64,000 nt of DNA from assembly GCF_031851795.1 (NCBI RefSeq), contig NZ_CP134696.1, positions 682,001-746,000 on the forward strand, written 5' to 3'. The stretch is from Pontibacter sp. G13 (GTDB lineage Bacteria; Bacteroidota; Bacteroidia; J057). Numbering within the stretch: position 1 is the first letter of the stretch; each line of letters begins with the position of its first letter. The translations under genes were made by a program, and so were the position numbers. This document shows, piece after piece, positions 8,642-18,912 of the stretch. Under the pieces are notes generated by a model. That model had not been told where the DNA came from and did no database searches. It saw only the letters and a list, made by a program, of their open reading frames with translations.

Positions 8642-8887
8642 TTACACGGAAGCCTCGCGCTTGATGCGCTCCAAAGGAATGAACAGGAACATGAATCCCA
8701 AGGCTACATTCAATCCACCGAGGAAAGGTCTCCATGCGCCATTGTAGGCATCGGTATTGAGGACGGTCAATTCCTGGCCGTTGTATTCTTGTGTTACAGT
8801 CTCAGGATCCTGCTTATTAAACCCGGAAACCATGATGAACAAGCCGAGGATAATCAGGACGAAGGCGATAGCGTTTCGAATTTTCAT
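8642..8887 (-). CDS. Small two-helix membrane protein
   Basis: 81 residues, not recognised. Two hydrophobic segments (about 5-22 and 56-73) flank a polar region with 'DPETVTQEYNGQELTVL', so both ends are probably cytoplasmic with an exported loop. A strong terminator follows immediately, and codon use resembles neighbouring genes, which supports a real gene. No partner gene is adjacent. Confidence 0.65.
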   Translation of the reverse strand: MKIRNAIAFVLIILGLFIMVSGFNKQDPETVTQEYNGQELTVLNTDAYNGAWRPFLGGLNVALGFMFLFIPLERIKREASV

Positions 8888-9125
8888 ATTATCGCGGAAT
8901 GATATGTTACGATTTTCCCGTATTTACCAACAATTCCTGTATCCAGCAGTTGAATAGATTGTTGACGGGAAATCGATGCAAAAATAGGAAAAATGCCGAC
9001 AAACTATACCCCAAGACCGATTTTTATTGGAAATGGGAATGGTTTATCGAGTCATGAATCCGGAAACGCACCATCCTTTCCCCTGACGAGACAATCCCCT
9101 CACTTTAGCGTCAATATTCAACTAC

Positions 9126-9635
9126 ATGCACCTCAGAACACTATTCCCCTTGATTGCCCTCCTTTGCCTCTTGGCTCCCCAAGTTCAGGCCCAACTCCCC
9201 CCCGCGCCGGGCACATTCCGAGTCATGATCAATGACCAAGAAGTAGATCCCAGCGGTCTTACCCATATGGTCTTCTGCGGAGATGGAAACGACATCATCG
9301 AGATCTCCTTTCAACCCAAGACTCCTCCTCCTTCAGGACATGCGTATGTCATTGCTTCGCCCGAACTTTGGGGGCAACTACAACTGGCCGATCCCATCAT
9401 GCTGACCAAGGAATCATCCAGTTTGCCTTCCAGCCGTCCTTCGGTGAAATTCCGCCTAAGCGACTTGCTGAGCAATCATCCATTGCCCAGCTCAGCTGGA
9501 ACGATCAGAATGAGCCTACAGATTCCCAAACTCAGCATGGTAAACCGTAAGGAAGAGGTCAAAAAATTTGCCACGCCAAAGGACATAGAAACCATTCCGT
9601 TCATGGTTCTTCCCAAATGCTACAGCACTCCTTAA
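9126..9635 (+). CDS. Exported hypothetical protein
   Basis: 169 residues. Clear Sec signal (hydrophobic core, cleavage after 'QVQA'), then a Pro-rich start and a region of beta strands ('FRVMINDQEVDPSG', 'DIIEISFQPKTPPPSGHAY'). The mature protein has two Cys (in 'VFCGDG' and 'LPKCYS'), one in each half, which could form a disulfide in the periplasm. I do not recognise the family. It is monocistronic: a strong terminator follows. Confidence 0.65.
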   Translation: MHLRTLFPLIALLCLLAPQVQAQLPPAPGTFRVMINDQEVDPSGLTHMVFCGDGNDIIEISFQPKTPPPSGHAYVIASPELWGQLQLADPIMLTKESSSLPSSRPSVKFRLSDLLSNHPLPSSAGTIRMSLQIPKLSMVNRKEEVKKFATPKDIETIPFMVLPKCYSTP

Positions 9636-9659
9636 GAATAGATAGCGCTTACATACCAA

Positions 9660-9689
9660 GGGGCCGGCACTGAATCCAGTGTCGGCCCC
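9660..9689. terminator. Bidirectional hairpin terminator
   Basis: 13-bp stem GGGGCCGGCACTG / CAGTGTCGGCCCC with one G-T wobble and loop AATC, followed by TTTAATATTTT. It separates convergent genes at 9126-9635 (+) and 9714-12434 (-). Confidence 0.85.
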
Positions 9690-9713
9690 ATTTAATATTT
9701 TGGAGATTGACTG

Positions 9714-12434
9714 CTATCCCCTACCCGATCTTTTCACAAGATCTGCGAGATGCGCGTTGAAAGATTCCGCCTCGATCAGATCCTCCAGATTCATGTGGAA
9801 TCGGTACCTCCAGTAGTGCTTGGGATTGGCTGGGACATTGATCTGCTCGAACGTAGGCTGATCATACCTCAGCTCCCCATCGATCCCGACAAAATCCTGA
9901 AGCGGCAAGATGGCCCACATGGCAGGGGATTCGAGGTGCTGATTGACCATTGCCTCTACAATCCACGGCTCGCAAAACATAGGCGGCTCTCCATGCTGGC
10001 CCAACATTTCGTGGTAAAACCGACGCGTCAGTTCACGATCCTCTTCCCACCAGCCTCGAACGGTGGACATGTCATGGGTAGACGTACTCACCACCGATAG
10101 ATATGGCGCATCGATGGGATGGAAAAAGGTCCTGCTGGAATCCTTGGGCATCCGTTGAATCTCAAGGCTCAGAATCCCCAACTCTGCCATAACGCCCGGG
10201 ACGCTATCTGGCACCATGCCCAAATCCTCCCCACACACCAACATATCTGCCGCATCGCGGATCGCAGGCAATTTCACCATCGCCTGATCCCGCCAGAATT
10301 CATTGTGGCGCTTGTAAAAGAAGTGGGTATACAATTCATTCAACGAGTGCTTGACATCGTTTGGCAAGTCTCTGTAGGACTGTGTAAAATGCATCGCCAC
10401 GCGGGGATGATAGCGCTGTGCGTCATCTGGTCCAGAAACCTTCAGGAACAACACTTCATTGATCCAGCCATAGATATGTGGTTTCACATGATCGATCATG
10501 GCCTGATCCGCTGGATGATCCTTGACCCAAGATTCGCAGAAGGTTTCCAGTGACTGCTGGTCAGCGACTTGAGACTTGAGCTCGAAAGTACCATGCCCAC
10601 GATCATGCAGGAATAGATCCACGGCGCGATCCCGATATTCCCCTAGCACATGCAGCATGTGTGCACGGATATAGGGACGGCAATACCGCTCCTCATCCAT
10701 CCAAAGGCCCCACTGGGCCAATTCATCCCGATGGAACGCCAAACTCGGGTAGAAATGCCCCAGAAGTCCTGACAACTGATTGCCGGGAATCTCCCAGATC
10801 CGGAAGAATCCCAAAATGTGATCAATCCGATAAGCATCGAAATAGGCCGACATTTGGGACATGCGTTGTCGCCACCACAGATAGCCGTCCTTGGCCATTT
10901 CCTCCCAGTTGTAGGTCGGAAATCCCCAGTTTTGGCCATCCACTGCGAATGCATCCGGAGGAGCACCCGCTTGAGCATCCATGTGGAACAAGTGCGGATA
11001 CATCCATGCATCCACGCTTTGACGATAAATGCCAATCGGAATATCCCCTTTCAGGACGACATGTTTCTTTCGGGCATAATCAGAAGCTTCCAACAATTGC
11101 GTATGCAGGTGAAATTGCAGGAACATGTGAATGCCTACTTCATCGAAATCGGGAGATTTTGGGGAAGTCCATGTCTCCACGGCAGCCGGATCGAATTCTG
11201 CGTATTCAGGCCATTCGGCAAAATTGGCAGACTGGTATTTGTCTCGCAAGGCGCAGAATACGGCATAGGGCTTCAGCCAATGCCCCTGCTCCTTGAGAAA
11301 TGCCTGCACCTTACGCTTCTTGAAAAACTTCTCTTTTTGTTCCTCATAGAGGGCCCGAAAATATCGCCACTTGAGCGCAATCACAGCCTCGTAATCCACC
11401 TGCGGCAATTCATTGAGCTTGCCTGCCTCAGCTTTTAGCTCCTTCAACAGTGCCTTGTCCTTGAGTTTGCCCATCTGCTCGGGATTGAGGTAAATGGGGT
11501 GCAGGGCATAGACACTGATTCCGGAATACGGGTATGAATCGAGGTAATCAAAGTGCGCAGTGGTATCGTTGATCGGAAGAATCTGCACGAGATCCATCTT
11601 GGTTTTGACTGCCCAATCGACCATGAGGGGAATATCCGTAAATTCCCCAATGCCCCAACTCTTTTTGGAACGCAAAGAAAATACAGGAATCGCAACGCCT
11701 GTCCCGCGCCATTTCAGATGATCCCCGCGGAATCCCTCATCATGCTGGATAGTCAAGACCTTGCGTTTCCGGAATGGATTAAGCTCCAAACGACGGTTTT
11801 CGCCATGCTCCCATTCCACGACTTTCCCATTGCGATCCAACAGGACGTATTTGTATTCGATCCACTTTTGGCTTCCCGACAATCGCACATCCGCTAGGAA
11901 ATCGGGAAACCGCGAATCGCTCAGGACGATGCCTTTCTGAGCGTCCCAATTGCCCAGCTTTGGGTGATTGCCCACCAGTGCCACCTGAAACTCTGGGGGA
12001 ATGTTGGCGGATCTAAGCTGAAACAAGATTCGCTTTCCTGCCTTGCCGATGGGCTCGAGTTCGGAAGATTCCTCCCGATTCATGAGCACCCGCGAAAAAG
12101 CAGATCTGAAAAATGCATTGGAGGGGTCCCATGCACTTCTCCAACTGTCGTTGAGGTGAATTTCCTGATATTCTGAAGCTCCTTGGGGAACGACCAGCGG
12201 TTTTGCAAACGATCGCTCCACGTTGCCGTCGGCTTGTCGGAGTACGTATTGATATTCCAATCCCTCCACATCCGAGGAGGGGATATCGACGGTCAATTCC
12301 CATTGCCCGTCCTGCAAGTATTCCATGGAAATGGCCTGATCATCCTGCCAGGCTCCGAGCAAAGGGTGTGCACCTAGGACCTGAATCTGCTGGCCCCATT
12401 CTGTGCTGAATTGGATTTGAAATCTCAGCCGCAT
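9714..12434 (-). CDS. malQ: 4-alpha-glucanotransferase (amylomaltase, GH77) with two CBM20 domains
   Basis: 906 residues. Disproportionates maltodextrins by transferring glucan segments, in maltose or glycogen metabolism. Two starch-binding CBM20-type domains lie at about 1-110 and 130-240 ('VLGAHPLLGAWQ' and 'LVGNHPKLGNWDAQKG'), followed by the GH77 catalytic barrel. Catalytic residues visible: nucleophile Asp in 'YRIDHILGFFR', acid/base Glu in 'VCGEDLGMVPDS', and the third Asp in 'TSTHDMSTVRGWW'. The N-terminal CBM20 pair is known for Bacteroidota and plant DPE2-type enzymes. No signal peptide is seen, so it is cytoplasmic. No other glycogen gene is adjacent. Confidence 0.96.
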   Translation of the reverse strand: MRLRFQIQFSTEWGQQIQVLGAHPLLGAWQDDQAISMEYLQDGQWELTVDIPSSDVEGLEYQYVLRQADGNVERSFAKPLVVPQGASEYQEIHLNDSWRSAWDPSNAFFRSAFSRVLMNREESSELEPIGKAGKRILFQLRSANIPPEFQVALVGNHPKLGNWDAQKGIVLSDSRFPDFLADVRLSGSQKWIEYKYVLLDRNGKVVEWEHGENRRLELNPFRKRKVLTIQHDEGFRGDHLKWRGTGVAIPVFSLRSKKSWGIGEFTDIPLMVDWAVKTKMDLVQILPINDTTAHFDYLDSYPYSGISVYALHPIYLNPEQMGKLKDKALLKELKAEAGKLNELPQVDYEAVIALKWRYFRALYEEQKEKFFKKRKVQAFLKEQGHWLKPYAVFCALRDKYQSANFAEWPEYAEFDPAAVETWTSPKSPDFDEVGIHMFLQFHLHTQLLEASDYARKKHVVLKGDIPIGIYRQSVDAWMYPHLFHMDAQAGAPPDAFAVDGQNWGFPTYNWEEMAKDGYLWWRQRMSQMSAYFDAYRIDHILGFFRIWEIPGNQLSGLLGHFYPSLAFHRDELAQWGLWMDEERYCRPYIRAHMLHVLGEYRDRAVDLFLHDRGHGTFELKSQVADQQSLETFCESWVKDHPADQAMIDHVKPHIYGWINEVLFLKVSGPDDAQRYHPRVAMHFTQSYRDLPNDVKHSLNELYTHFFYKRHNEFWRDQAMVKLPAIRDAADMLVCGEDLGMVPDSVPGVMAELGILSLEIQRMPKDSSRTFFHPIDAPYLSVVSTSTHDMSTVRGWWEEDRELTRRFYHEMLGQHGEPPMFCEPWIVEAMVNQHLESPAMWAILPLQDFVGIDGELRYDQPTFEQINVPANPKHYWRYRFHMNLEDLIEAESFNAHLADLVKRSGRG

Positions 12435-12638
12435 GCGTGATGTTGGTATGGATGGATACTCCTGGGGATGGCCTATTCACCGACAGACCGATGCCCGAGA
12501 AATGCGCCTTGAGAACACGCACTTCCCCCAGATCGTTTTGCAGTGGATACCAAAACCTTCGGAGAATCACTTGGGCCCGAGCGACCCGATTGCTGATCCG
12601 GGCAAATTCGGAATAATTTTCCGATAGTTTCAAACAAA

Positions 12639-12664
12639 AGCGACCGTAAACGATTACGGTCGCT
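12639..12664 (-). terminator. Hairpin terminator
   Basis: 11-bp perfect stem AGCGACCGTAA / TTACGGTCGCT with a 4-nt loop. Read on the minus strand it is followed by a T-rich tract and ends the PD40 gene at 12699-13640. Confidence 0.75.
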
Positions 12665-12698
12665 AAATTTCATGATTTCGTCAGCCAGGGAAATTTGC

Positions 12699-13640
12699 TC
12701 AAGGTGTGTAATCGTTGGAATCAGTCAACATGGAGTTACAGGAAACCTCATAGATGCTGTCATCTCGGATAAACAAGGCCTTGCTTCCATCTCGGGACAT
12801 CACCCAGTTGTGCTCATCGCCTGAGGTGTTAATTTCTGGGCCCATATTCTGGATGCATGTTACATGACCGTCCTTATCCAATTGTGCACAAAAGAGATCC
12901 AACCCTCCATAGCCTTCATACCCATCAGAGGAAAAGTACAGGAATCTGCCATCAGCAGATAAGAAGGCACTGCGTTCCTCTCCAAAAGTGGAAAGCTCAT
13001 GCTTCTGCCATTGGGTCCAGCCCCATCTGGATTTTTTACAGGAATAGATATCGGCCGTCAAATCAGGGACCAGACCAGCCGTCCAGAAAGCCTGTCGGTC
13101 ATCTGAGGAGATGTACAGATGGCGGGTATTTTGGACATCTCGGATCAAATATTCGGGGATAAGCGCCGAGGAGACGATTGGACTCCATCCTCCCTTCTTG
13201 TTTTTGGAGCGGTAATAAGGTCCAGCAGTTCCTTCCCAGGTGAGATTCCAACTCAGGAAATGGAGTCGGTTTCCGGATTTGGAAAGTACCGGCTCGTCTT
13301 CACTGGCACTACTGTTGATTCCAAAAGGTAAGGGCTTAGGGGTGGTCCAGCTATCTCCCTTCCAGTTGGAGACCCAAAGATCCACATCATAGAGCGTATC
13401 TCGATCAGGAGTGACGAAGGCCGTATTCCAATCATTTCCCCCTCGGTCAGAGGCGATGATCACGGTCTTTCCATCTGGGGAAATCGCCAGATTGAGTTCT
13501 CGATGGGAAGAACTCAGGCATTCATTCAATTGGACCCTATGCGCATCGGGAATCTGGGTACGGGATGAATCTCCCGGAGTATGAGCCCATAAGGCGCCAC
13601 ACATCAGACCCACCCACAATGCCATGCACAACCTCTTCAT
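12699..13640 (-). CDS. Exported PD40/TolB-like beta-propeller protein
   Basis: 313 residues with a Sec signal (cleavage near 'GALWAHT'). The mature protein has WD40-like PD40 blades: 'LAISPDGKTVIIASDRGG', 'EDEPVLSKSGNRLHFLSW', 'RSAFLSADGRFLYFSSDGYEGYGGLDLF' and 'HNWVMSRDGSKALFIRDD'. The 'S-DG--L-F-S---GG-DL' pattern is the same as in Bacteroidota OmpA-associated PD40 proteins, but no OmpA domain is present. Probably a periplasmic or surface binding propeller; ligand unknown. Followed by a terminator, so it is a single-gene unit. Confidence 0.8.
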   Translation of the reverse strand: MKRLCMALWVGLMCGALWAHTPGDSSRTQIPDAHRVQLNECLSSSHRELNLAISPDGKTVIIASDRGGNDWNTAFVTPDRDTLYDVDLWVSNWKGDSWTTPKPLPFGINSSASEDEPVLSKSGNRLHFLSWNLTWEGTAGPYYRSKNKKGGWSPIVSSALIPEYLIRDVQNTRHLYISSDDRQAFWTAGLVPDLTADIYSCKKSRWGWTQWQKHELSTFGEERSAFLSADGRFLYFSSDGYEGYGGLDLFCAQLDKDGHVTCIQNMGPEINTSGDEHNWVMSRDGSKALFIRDDSIYEVSCNSMLTDSNDYTP

Positions 13641-13814
13641 GTTCGGCGGTAGCTAGGTATTGGTAAGGCAAGAAAATATCGGAGAGAGGTAAATTGATTC
13701 CGATCCCGGAGATGGCTGTTAGGACTTGGGCTCCCCTCTCCCCACCTGGTATCCTACGACCTCTCAGATTTAAATGCATCGAAGGGGCCAAATATTCCTA
13801 CAAGCCAAGTACAA

Positions 13815-16664
13815 TTATAAGGGCTGGAAGCGATCATTCCAATAATCATTCTTGGAGAGGCGTAACGCACTCAAGGTAGAACTTCTTGCAGAGATTGAAA
13901 CCGAATAGCTCCGCAGGGTTCCGAATGGCGTCCACTGGAAGGACATCTGCCAGCAGTGCAAATCCCTGAATACCGTCACCTGCGTACTGGTAAGCTCCAA
14001 ATTCTGAATATCGAATCCCGTCCGGAAGCCCACCTTCCATTTCTCGGTGAAATTGAAGTCTCCCGTGGCATTGACTGTCTGGACAATTCTTGCCGCGTCC
14101 AAGGAAGGTTTGCTGTAGTTGAATGAATAGTTCAGATTCACCCTCCAAGGGATGTTGAAATCCACATATTCGTAGGAAGCCACTTGAGATTGGAGGTACT
14201 CATCCTCGTCGAACTCATTGCCCAATTCACGTCTGGCATCGTCGCTGCTCTTGCCTCGTTTCTTACTGTTGGAATCGTAGGACCAAGCCAAGGTCACCTG
14301 CGCCCGTGTCAATCTGCCCAAAGTCCCGTCTTCATTGATCGTGAAACGGTTCTGGCGCCGGGGATTGGGAAGACGCTCTGGAAAACTGACGTCGTCGTAC
14401 CCGAAGACGTATGGATCAAGTGTAGCGCTGGCGTTCAGATTCAACTTTCGGTTCAGCAAGGAAGTACGTGCTCGCAAGGCAATCGGGGCCAATTGGAAAC
14501 TGTCAGCGGCAAAGTTATAGCTGGTACTCACAGACAGGTTATCCAGTAGATTTCGCCGCTCGTACTTGTCTTCCTTCTCATCGAAATCCGGATCGAAACT
14601 CTCCTTCTTGCGGTACTTCATCTCAAGAACAGAGGCCAAACTGAAGCTGATCGCCTGACTTTCGCCCTGAGGAGGGGAACCGTAGATCGAACCTTCGAAA
14701 ATGCTGTACTGGATGGAGTCGCCATCTGAATTGGATTGAACCTTGTCATAAAATCCATAGGACGGCTGGCTGAAATCCGGTCGAATGGAGTACCCCACAG
14801 AAGGCGTAAATCGCTGCCGGAATGCCACCTCACGTTTACTCTTGGTCAATTTATATATCCCAAAGAAGTTGGACGACGCACTCACCGATGCGCTATAATC
14901 ATAGGCTCGGAAGAAACCTTCGACGGGGGTATCCTCGATGCGCTGCGTCTCATCGTTGTAGGATTTGCTGACGGTCTGTGTGTACCAGCGCTCCGTCCAG
15001 TTGAAAGAAGGAGAAACGTTGATAAAATTCAGCACTTTGAAGGAGGTCGCTGCGGAAGCCGTGTGGCGCAATCCGTTTCGGTAAAGGGAGCTTCCGGTAA
15101 CGGCATTGATGACTGTATCTCCATTGACCACTTCACGCACAAAAACAGTGTCCGATGGATTGAAGAGGACACCGGGAAACAGCGTATCCGCGATGGTCGG
15201 AAGTGAATTTTGGCCTTCCAATCGGTAGTTGATACCGAATTGCTTGAGGAAATCCAGATTCTTTCCGCTGATTCTGCGAAATGGGTTCTGCCGTTGCATG
15301 CCCAAGGTGAAAGTCGGCAACTGAAGCGACATGGTTCCTTTGTTCAAATCTTGGCTGTGGCTGGCACTGACCGAGAAGTTGAAGGGCAGGTTGTTGAAAT
15401 TTTTGCTGAAGGCAATGGACGAACGCAGGTTGTTCTGGAAGAAATCGTTCTGGTTGGGGCTGATTTCCCGCTGGTAAGTGCTGGAGCTTGAAATATTCAC
15501 AGAAGCATTGAAGCTCGCAGTCGGATCAATGGGTTGGGTGTGATTCCAGGTCAAACTCCAGGCTGATCTCTTAAGGAAGTCCGGATCTTCGGGCTCATTG
15601 AATCGCTCAACTCCATACGCCAAGTTGAAGCCACCATTGAATTTGTAACGAACCTTGTACCGAGAGCTCGCCTGAAGCCGCCACGAAGCACTGGTATACA
15701 CATCCGCCTTGAGCGTCAGATCCATGTAATCATTCAACCGAAAATACCATCCTAGACCGCGGAGGAAGAACCCTTTATCCTGTGCTTCACCATATTGCGG
15801 AAGGATGAAACCACTCTTTTTCCCCTGATCGAGATTGGGCACAAATCCAAACGGAAGGTAGATCGGCACCGGAAAATCCGCAATCACAAGGTTCATGGGG
15901 CCGGTGATCACTTGCTTGTCGTCCAGCACCTTGAGTTTTCGTGATTGGATATAGAAGTGGGGATGATCGTGATTACAGGTGGTAAATCGACCATTGATGG
16001 TGTGAATGGATTTATCGGGTTGAAGCTTGGCAACATCCGCCAGAATGAACGCTTCCCCTTGCACCAGCCTTCCGCCTTTGATTCGGGCCTTTTCGCTACT
16101 GAAATTGTAGCTCATCGTCCGAGCCTTGTAGGTCTCCCCTCCTTGGGTGAATTCCGGAGTTCCGGCCAATTCCCCTTCCGAATTTTCCACCCCCTCGGCA
16201 TCTACCTGTTGATCATTGATATTGACAGAAATACGTTCAGATTTCAGCCCAAAATCTTCATAATTGACTACGGAGGTGTTGTACAAGTACAACTTTCCGG
16301 TCTTGACATCATAGACGATGGAGTCTTCGGCTTGGTAGGAAACGGTTCCAGTGAGATCGCTGGTCCCTCGGAGAGAATCCTTGACTCGTTGCTGGTACTG
16401 TGCTTGGGGGGAAAGCGCGACAGCAGAATCCCCCAAGGCCGTGGAATCTCCCATGAGACTGTCCATATCCGTGACAAACGGAAGGATCCGAGCTGTATCT
16501 CCCGCAGTAGAGTCCGGATCGACCTGTGCTTGGGCCAATTGACCCGCCAAAAGGAAAGGTATCAGCAGGACAAGGCCTGTGATTTTGGGGAAATTTCCTA
16601 ATATTGTATGAAGATTCGAAATAGCCAAAATTCCAGCGACGTTGTTTTGCGGGGTCTCGTGCAT
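13815..16664 (-). CDS. lptD: LptD-like LPS assembly outer-membrane protein
   Basis: 949 residues from the ATG at 16664. An N-terminal signal segment ends near 'GQLAQA'; then an OstA/LptA-like beta-jellyroll ('EDSIVYDVKTGKLYLYNTSVVNYED', 'SERISVNINDQQVDAEG', 'ARIKGGRLVQGEAFILADVAKLQPD') and a very long beta-barrel ending in an aromatic/Leu-rich C-terminus. In the family this protein, with LptE, inserts lipopolysaccharide into the outer leaflet. The frame is open for 101 codons upstream, but that part overlaps the divergent amidase gene and has no signal peptide. The divergent pairing with an amidase is common in Bacteroidota, which supports the call. In this phylum it is usually annotated 'putative LptD'. 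Confidence 0.85.
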   Translation of the reverse strand: MHETPQNNVAGILAISNLHTILGNFPKITGLVLLIPFLLAGQLAQAQVDPDSTAGDTARILPFVTDMDSLMGDSTALGDSAVALSPQAQYQQRVKDSLRGTSDLTGTVSYQAEDSIVYDVKTGKLYLYNTSVVNYEDFGLKSERISVNINDQQVDAEGVENSEGELAGTPEFTQGGETYKARTMSYNFSSEKARIKGGRLVQGEAFILADVAKLQPDKSIHTINGRFTTCNHDHPHFYIQSRKLKVLDDKQVITGPMNLVIADFPVPIYLPFGFVPNLDQGKKSGFILPQYGEAQDKGFFLRGLGWYFRLNDYMDLTLKADVYTSASWRLQASSRYKVRYKFNGGFNLAYGVERFNEPEDPDFLKRSAWSLTWNHTQPIDPTASFNASVNISSSSTYQREISPNQNDFFQNNLRSSIAFSKNFNNLPFNFSVSASHSQDLNKGTMSLQLPTFTLGMQRQNPFRRISGKNLDFLKQFGINYRLEGQNSLPTIADTLFPGVLFNPSDTVFVREVVNGDTVINAVTGSSLYRNGLRHTASAATSFKVLNFINVSPSFNWTERWYTQTVSKSYNDETQRIEDTPVEGFFRAYDYSASVSASSNFFGIYKLTKSKREVAFRQRFTPSVGYSIRPDFSQPSYGFYDKVQSNSDGDSIQYSIFEGSIYGSPPQGESQAISFSLASVLEMKYRKKESFDPDFDEKEDKYERRNLLDNLSVSTSYNFAADSFQLAPIALRARTSLLNRKLNLNASATLDPYVFGYDDVSFPERLPNPRRQNRFTINEDGTLGRLTRAQVTLAWSYDSNSKKRGKSSDDARRELGNEFDEDEYLQSQVASYEYVDFNIPWRVNLNYSFNYSKPSLDAARIVQTVNATGDFNFTEKWKVGFRTGFDIQNLELTSTQVTVFRDLHCWQMSFQWTPFGTLRSYSVSISARSSTLSALRLSKNDYWNDRFQPL

Positions 16665-16781
16665 CCCTGCTTGCAATTGCAGCTGCGAATATACGGACTC
16701 CCTGTTAACCAACCATACTGTCGGCAAATGAATCAAGGTGCCGACAACCGATAAAATGGTTGGTCCGAGAAAAAATATCTT

Positions 16782-17588
16782 ATGCGCGTACTGAAATTTC
16801 TCCTTCCGTGTCTGCTCTTGGTGGGATGGGTCTCCAGCGGCTTCTGGATGCCCCGTGAAATTGGTTCCGATGGCCCGATCAAAACGCTTGTCATTGATCC
16901 CGGTCATGGAGGAAAGGACCCCGGAGCGGTCGGAAAAGACCATTATGAAAAAGAAATCGCCCTTCAAGTATCCTTGAAGCTACGAGATCTACTCGCCGAA
17001 AGAAATCCCGGTATCAAAGTCGTCATGACCCGTGATGACGATACGTTTATTCCGCTCAACAAACGGGCGGAGATCGCACAGGACCATAGCGGAGACTTCT
17101 TCCTCTCCATCCATTGCAATGGTGCCACCAAATCCGACCGAAATGGAACCGAGACCTTCGTCCTTGGAATCAACAAAGGTCAAGAAAACTACGCCACGAT
17201 CATTCGCGAAAACGAAGCCATCCTATTCGAAGAAAACTACCAGGACATCTACGGAGGATTTGATCCCAGTAGTCCGGAAGGATTCATCTATTTCGCGTTG
17301 CTGAAAAATGCATTCCGCATGGAAAGCACCCGGATGGCCGACAAGATCCAGACCAAATACCGCGAGGATCTTGAACGCGTAGACCGTGGAGTCAAGCAAG
17401 CACCTTTTGTGGTTCTGTATCTTTCGGGGATGCCTTCGGTTTTGACAGAATTGGGGTTCATCACCAACCCCAAGGAAGAAGCCTGGATGGCCTCCGAAGC
17501 CGGTACCGATTCCCTCGCAGAATCCCTCTATCAGTCTATCGTCGAGTACAACCTCGAATTTCAGGCGAGCGCGGCAACGTCCGAGTGA
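16782..17588 (+). CDS. N-acetylmuramoyl-L-alanine amidase (Amidase_3, AmiC-like)
   Basis: 268 residues. Zinc amidase that cleaves the bond between MurNAc and L-Ala in peptidoglycan, used in daughter-cell separation. The N-terminus has a hydrophobic export segment; the catalytic domain starts at 'KTLVIDPGHGGKDPGA' (first zinc His), then the zinc-binding Glu in 'YEKEIALQVSLKL', 'SIHCNGA' (second zinc His), and 'VLTELGFITNPKEE' with the catalytic Glu. No LysM or AMIN domain is seen. It is divergently transcribed from lptD with a shared 117-bp promoter region, which may co-regulate envelope biogenesis. Confidence 0.95.
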   Translation: MRVLKFLLPCLLLVGWVSSGFWMPREIGSDGPIKTLVIDPGHGGKDPGAVGKDHYEKEIALQVSLKLRDLLAERNPGIKVVMTRDDDTFIPLNKRAEIAQDHSGDFFLSIHCNGATKSDRNGTETFVLGINKGQENYATIIRENEAILFEENYQDIYGGFDPSSPEGFIYFALLKNAFRMESTRMADKIQTKYREDLERVDRGVKQAPFVVLYLSGMPSVLTELGFITNPKEEAWMASEAGTDSLAESLYQSIVEYNLEFQASAATSE

Positions 17589-17859
17589 TACCCAGCGCCC
17601 CTCATTTTGGAAGAGACATCGTGCCAAGCATGTGTAGGATTCGTCCGCCACATCCTTGGCATTTTTCTTTTTAGGGGGAATAAACCCTGCGTGTCATTCA
17701 CTACTTATCCAAACTTACTCGGTACACCTTTCAGGTTCCGATAATTTGCAATCATGCAACATATATACGTCCCAGAAAGTCCAGCCACTTTTTGGGGAAC
17801 ACCGTACTATGTCATTATCTTTCAGAATTCAGTCATTTTTGTGAAAAATATTTTTGGTT

Positions 17860-18912
17860 ATGAATATTCATTCAAGCATTCGGGAATTAATCATTGAAGG
17901 TAAGATCCAAGAAGCGCTTGAAAAATTGACAGCCTACCTTCAAGATATTCAGTCTAATTCCTTCGATGAGGCGGTAATACTCAATGGCCGCTGGAACGAG
18001 CTCCGCAGCATGGAAGTGAAAGGAACGGTGGATACCGAGCAGGCTTCCTTGATGAAGAATCAGGTAGCCGATTCCATTCTTTATCTGTTGAGACTGGAGC
18101 AAGAATCCCAGAAGTCTGATGGTGAAATTCAGGTTCTGATCCAGCGAAGTAAACGCAATCGAATCTGGAGCATAGTATTTCTGGGCCTGAATCTACTGAT
18201 CTCCGGAGTGCTGGTATGGAAAAATGTCCAATATTCCGAATCGGAAAAAGAGATCATCAACACCATTGCAGAACATGGAAGGCCATCTGAAGCCCTTTAT
18301 ATTTTGCGGGGCATCTCCCAGAAGGATTTGGTTCATAATAAAAAAGCATTGGAAAAGGCTCTCCGTCAGTTGGAGAGTCGCCAGATAGATGACTTTGCGG
18401 AGGATGCCTATTTCATCCAAGGAGTGAAGCAGTTTGATTTAGCGAAAGCTTCCAAAGACTATGACTCCATCACCAATGCATACCAAGAAGCCATCTACCA
18501 CCTGAAACTTGCCTTGGATCGTGAACCGGAAAACAAGGATGCCATCAGGCATTTGGGATGGTCATACCACAACCTTGGGGAAATCATGAACCTCAACTCC
18601 TACTATGAAAAGGCCATCCGCCAGTATCTTAGGTATATAGAACTTGACCCTACCTTTCCCCATATTTATCTGGACATTTCCCAGACCTACATCAACCAAG
18701 GGGACGAAGTCATAGCCTATGAATACTTCCTTCAAGCACAGCAAGTAGGAAATCTGGACAGCGTCACGCTAGCTGATTGGCAACAATACTTCGATGAACG
18801 GCAAGCATCGGAAATGAAAACTCAAGTCCAGCCTTCAGACTCCCACGATTCCGCTAACTACCCCCCACAGATCTGCCCGCCACTCCGGAACTCCTTGATG
18901 GTCATCCCATAG
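17860..18912 (+). CDS. EAD11-like domain, membrane helix and TPR protein
   Basis: 350 residues from ATG 17860. The first ~85 residues closely fit the effector-associated domain 11 pattern: '[17 protein letters not shown]', then '[18 protein letters not shown]' and '[15 protein letters not shown]'. EADs are small helical adaptor domains known from Bacteroidota conflict and immune-like systems, where they bring a matching effector together with a sensor. A single membrane helix follows (about 102-121), then a TPR-like region ('[29 protein letters not shown]', '[31 protein letters not shown]'). No nuclease, protease or second EAD protein is next to it. Its 3' end overlaps the convergent AraC gene by 55 bp. 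Confidence 0.7.
   Translation: MNIHSSIRELIIEGKIQEALEKLTAYLQDIQSNSFDEAVILNGRWNELRSMEVKGTVDTEQASLMKNQVADSILYLLRLEQESQKSDGEIQVLIQRSKRNRIWSIVFLGLNLLISGVLVWKNVQYSESEKEIINTIAEHGRPSEALYILRGISQKDLVHNKKALEKALRQLESRQIDDFAEDAYFIQGVKQFDLAKASKDYDSITNAYQEAIYHLKLALDREPENKDAIRHLGWSYHNLGEIMNLNSYYEKAIRQYLRYIELDPTFPHIYLDISQTYINQGDEVIAYEYFLQAQQVGNLDSVTLADWQQYFDERQASEMKTQVQPSDSHDSANYPPQICPPLRNSLMVIP

Noticed and set aside
10119-11438. Plus-strand ORFs of 144, 211 and 206 residues
   Set aside because: Antisense to the long, motif-complete malQ gene; composition is His/Arg/Pro-rich and lacks recognisable features.
14184-16601. Plus-strand ORFs inside the lptD region
   Set aside because: Antisense shadows of a well supported gene.
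16665-16967. N-terminal extension of the LptD-like protein
   Set aside because: It is antisense to the start of the amidase gene; a signal peptide is found only downstream of the internal ATG.
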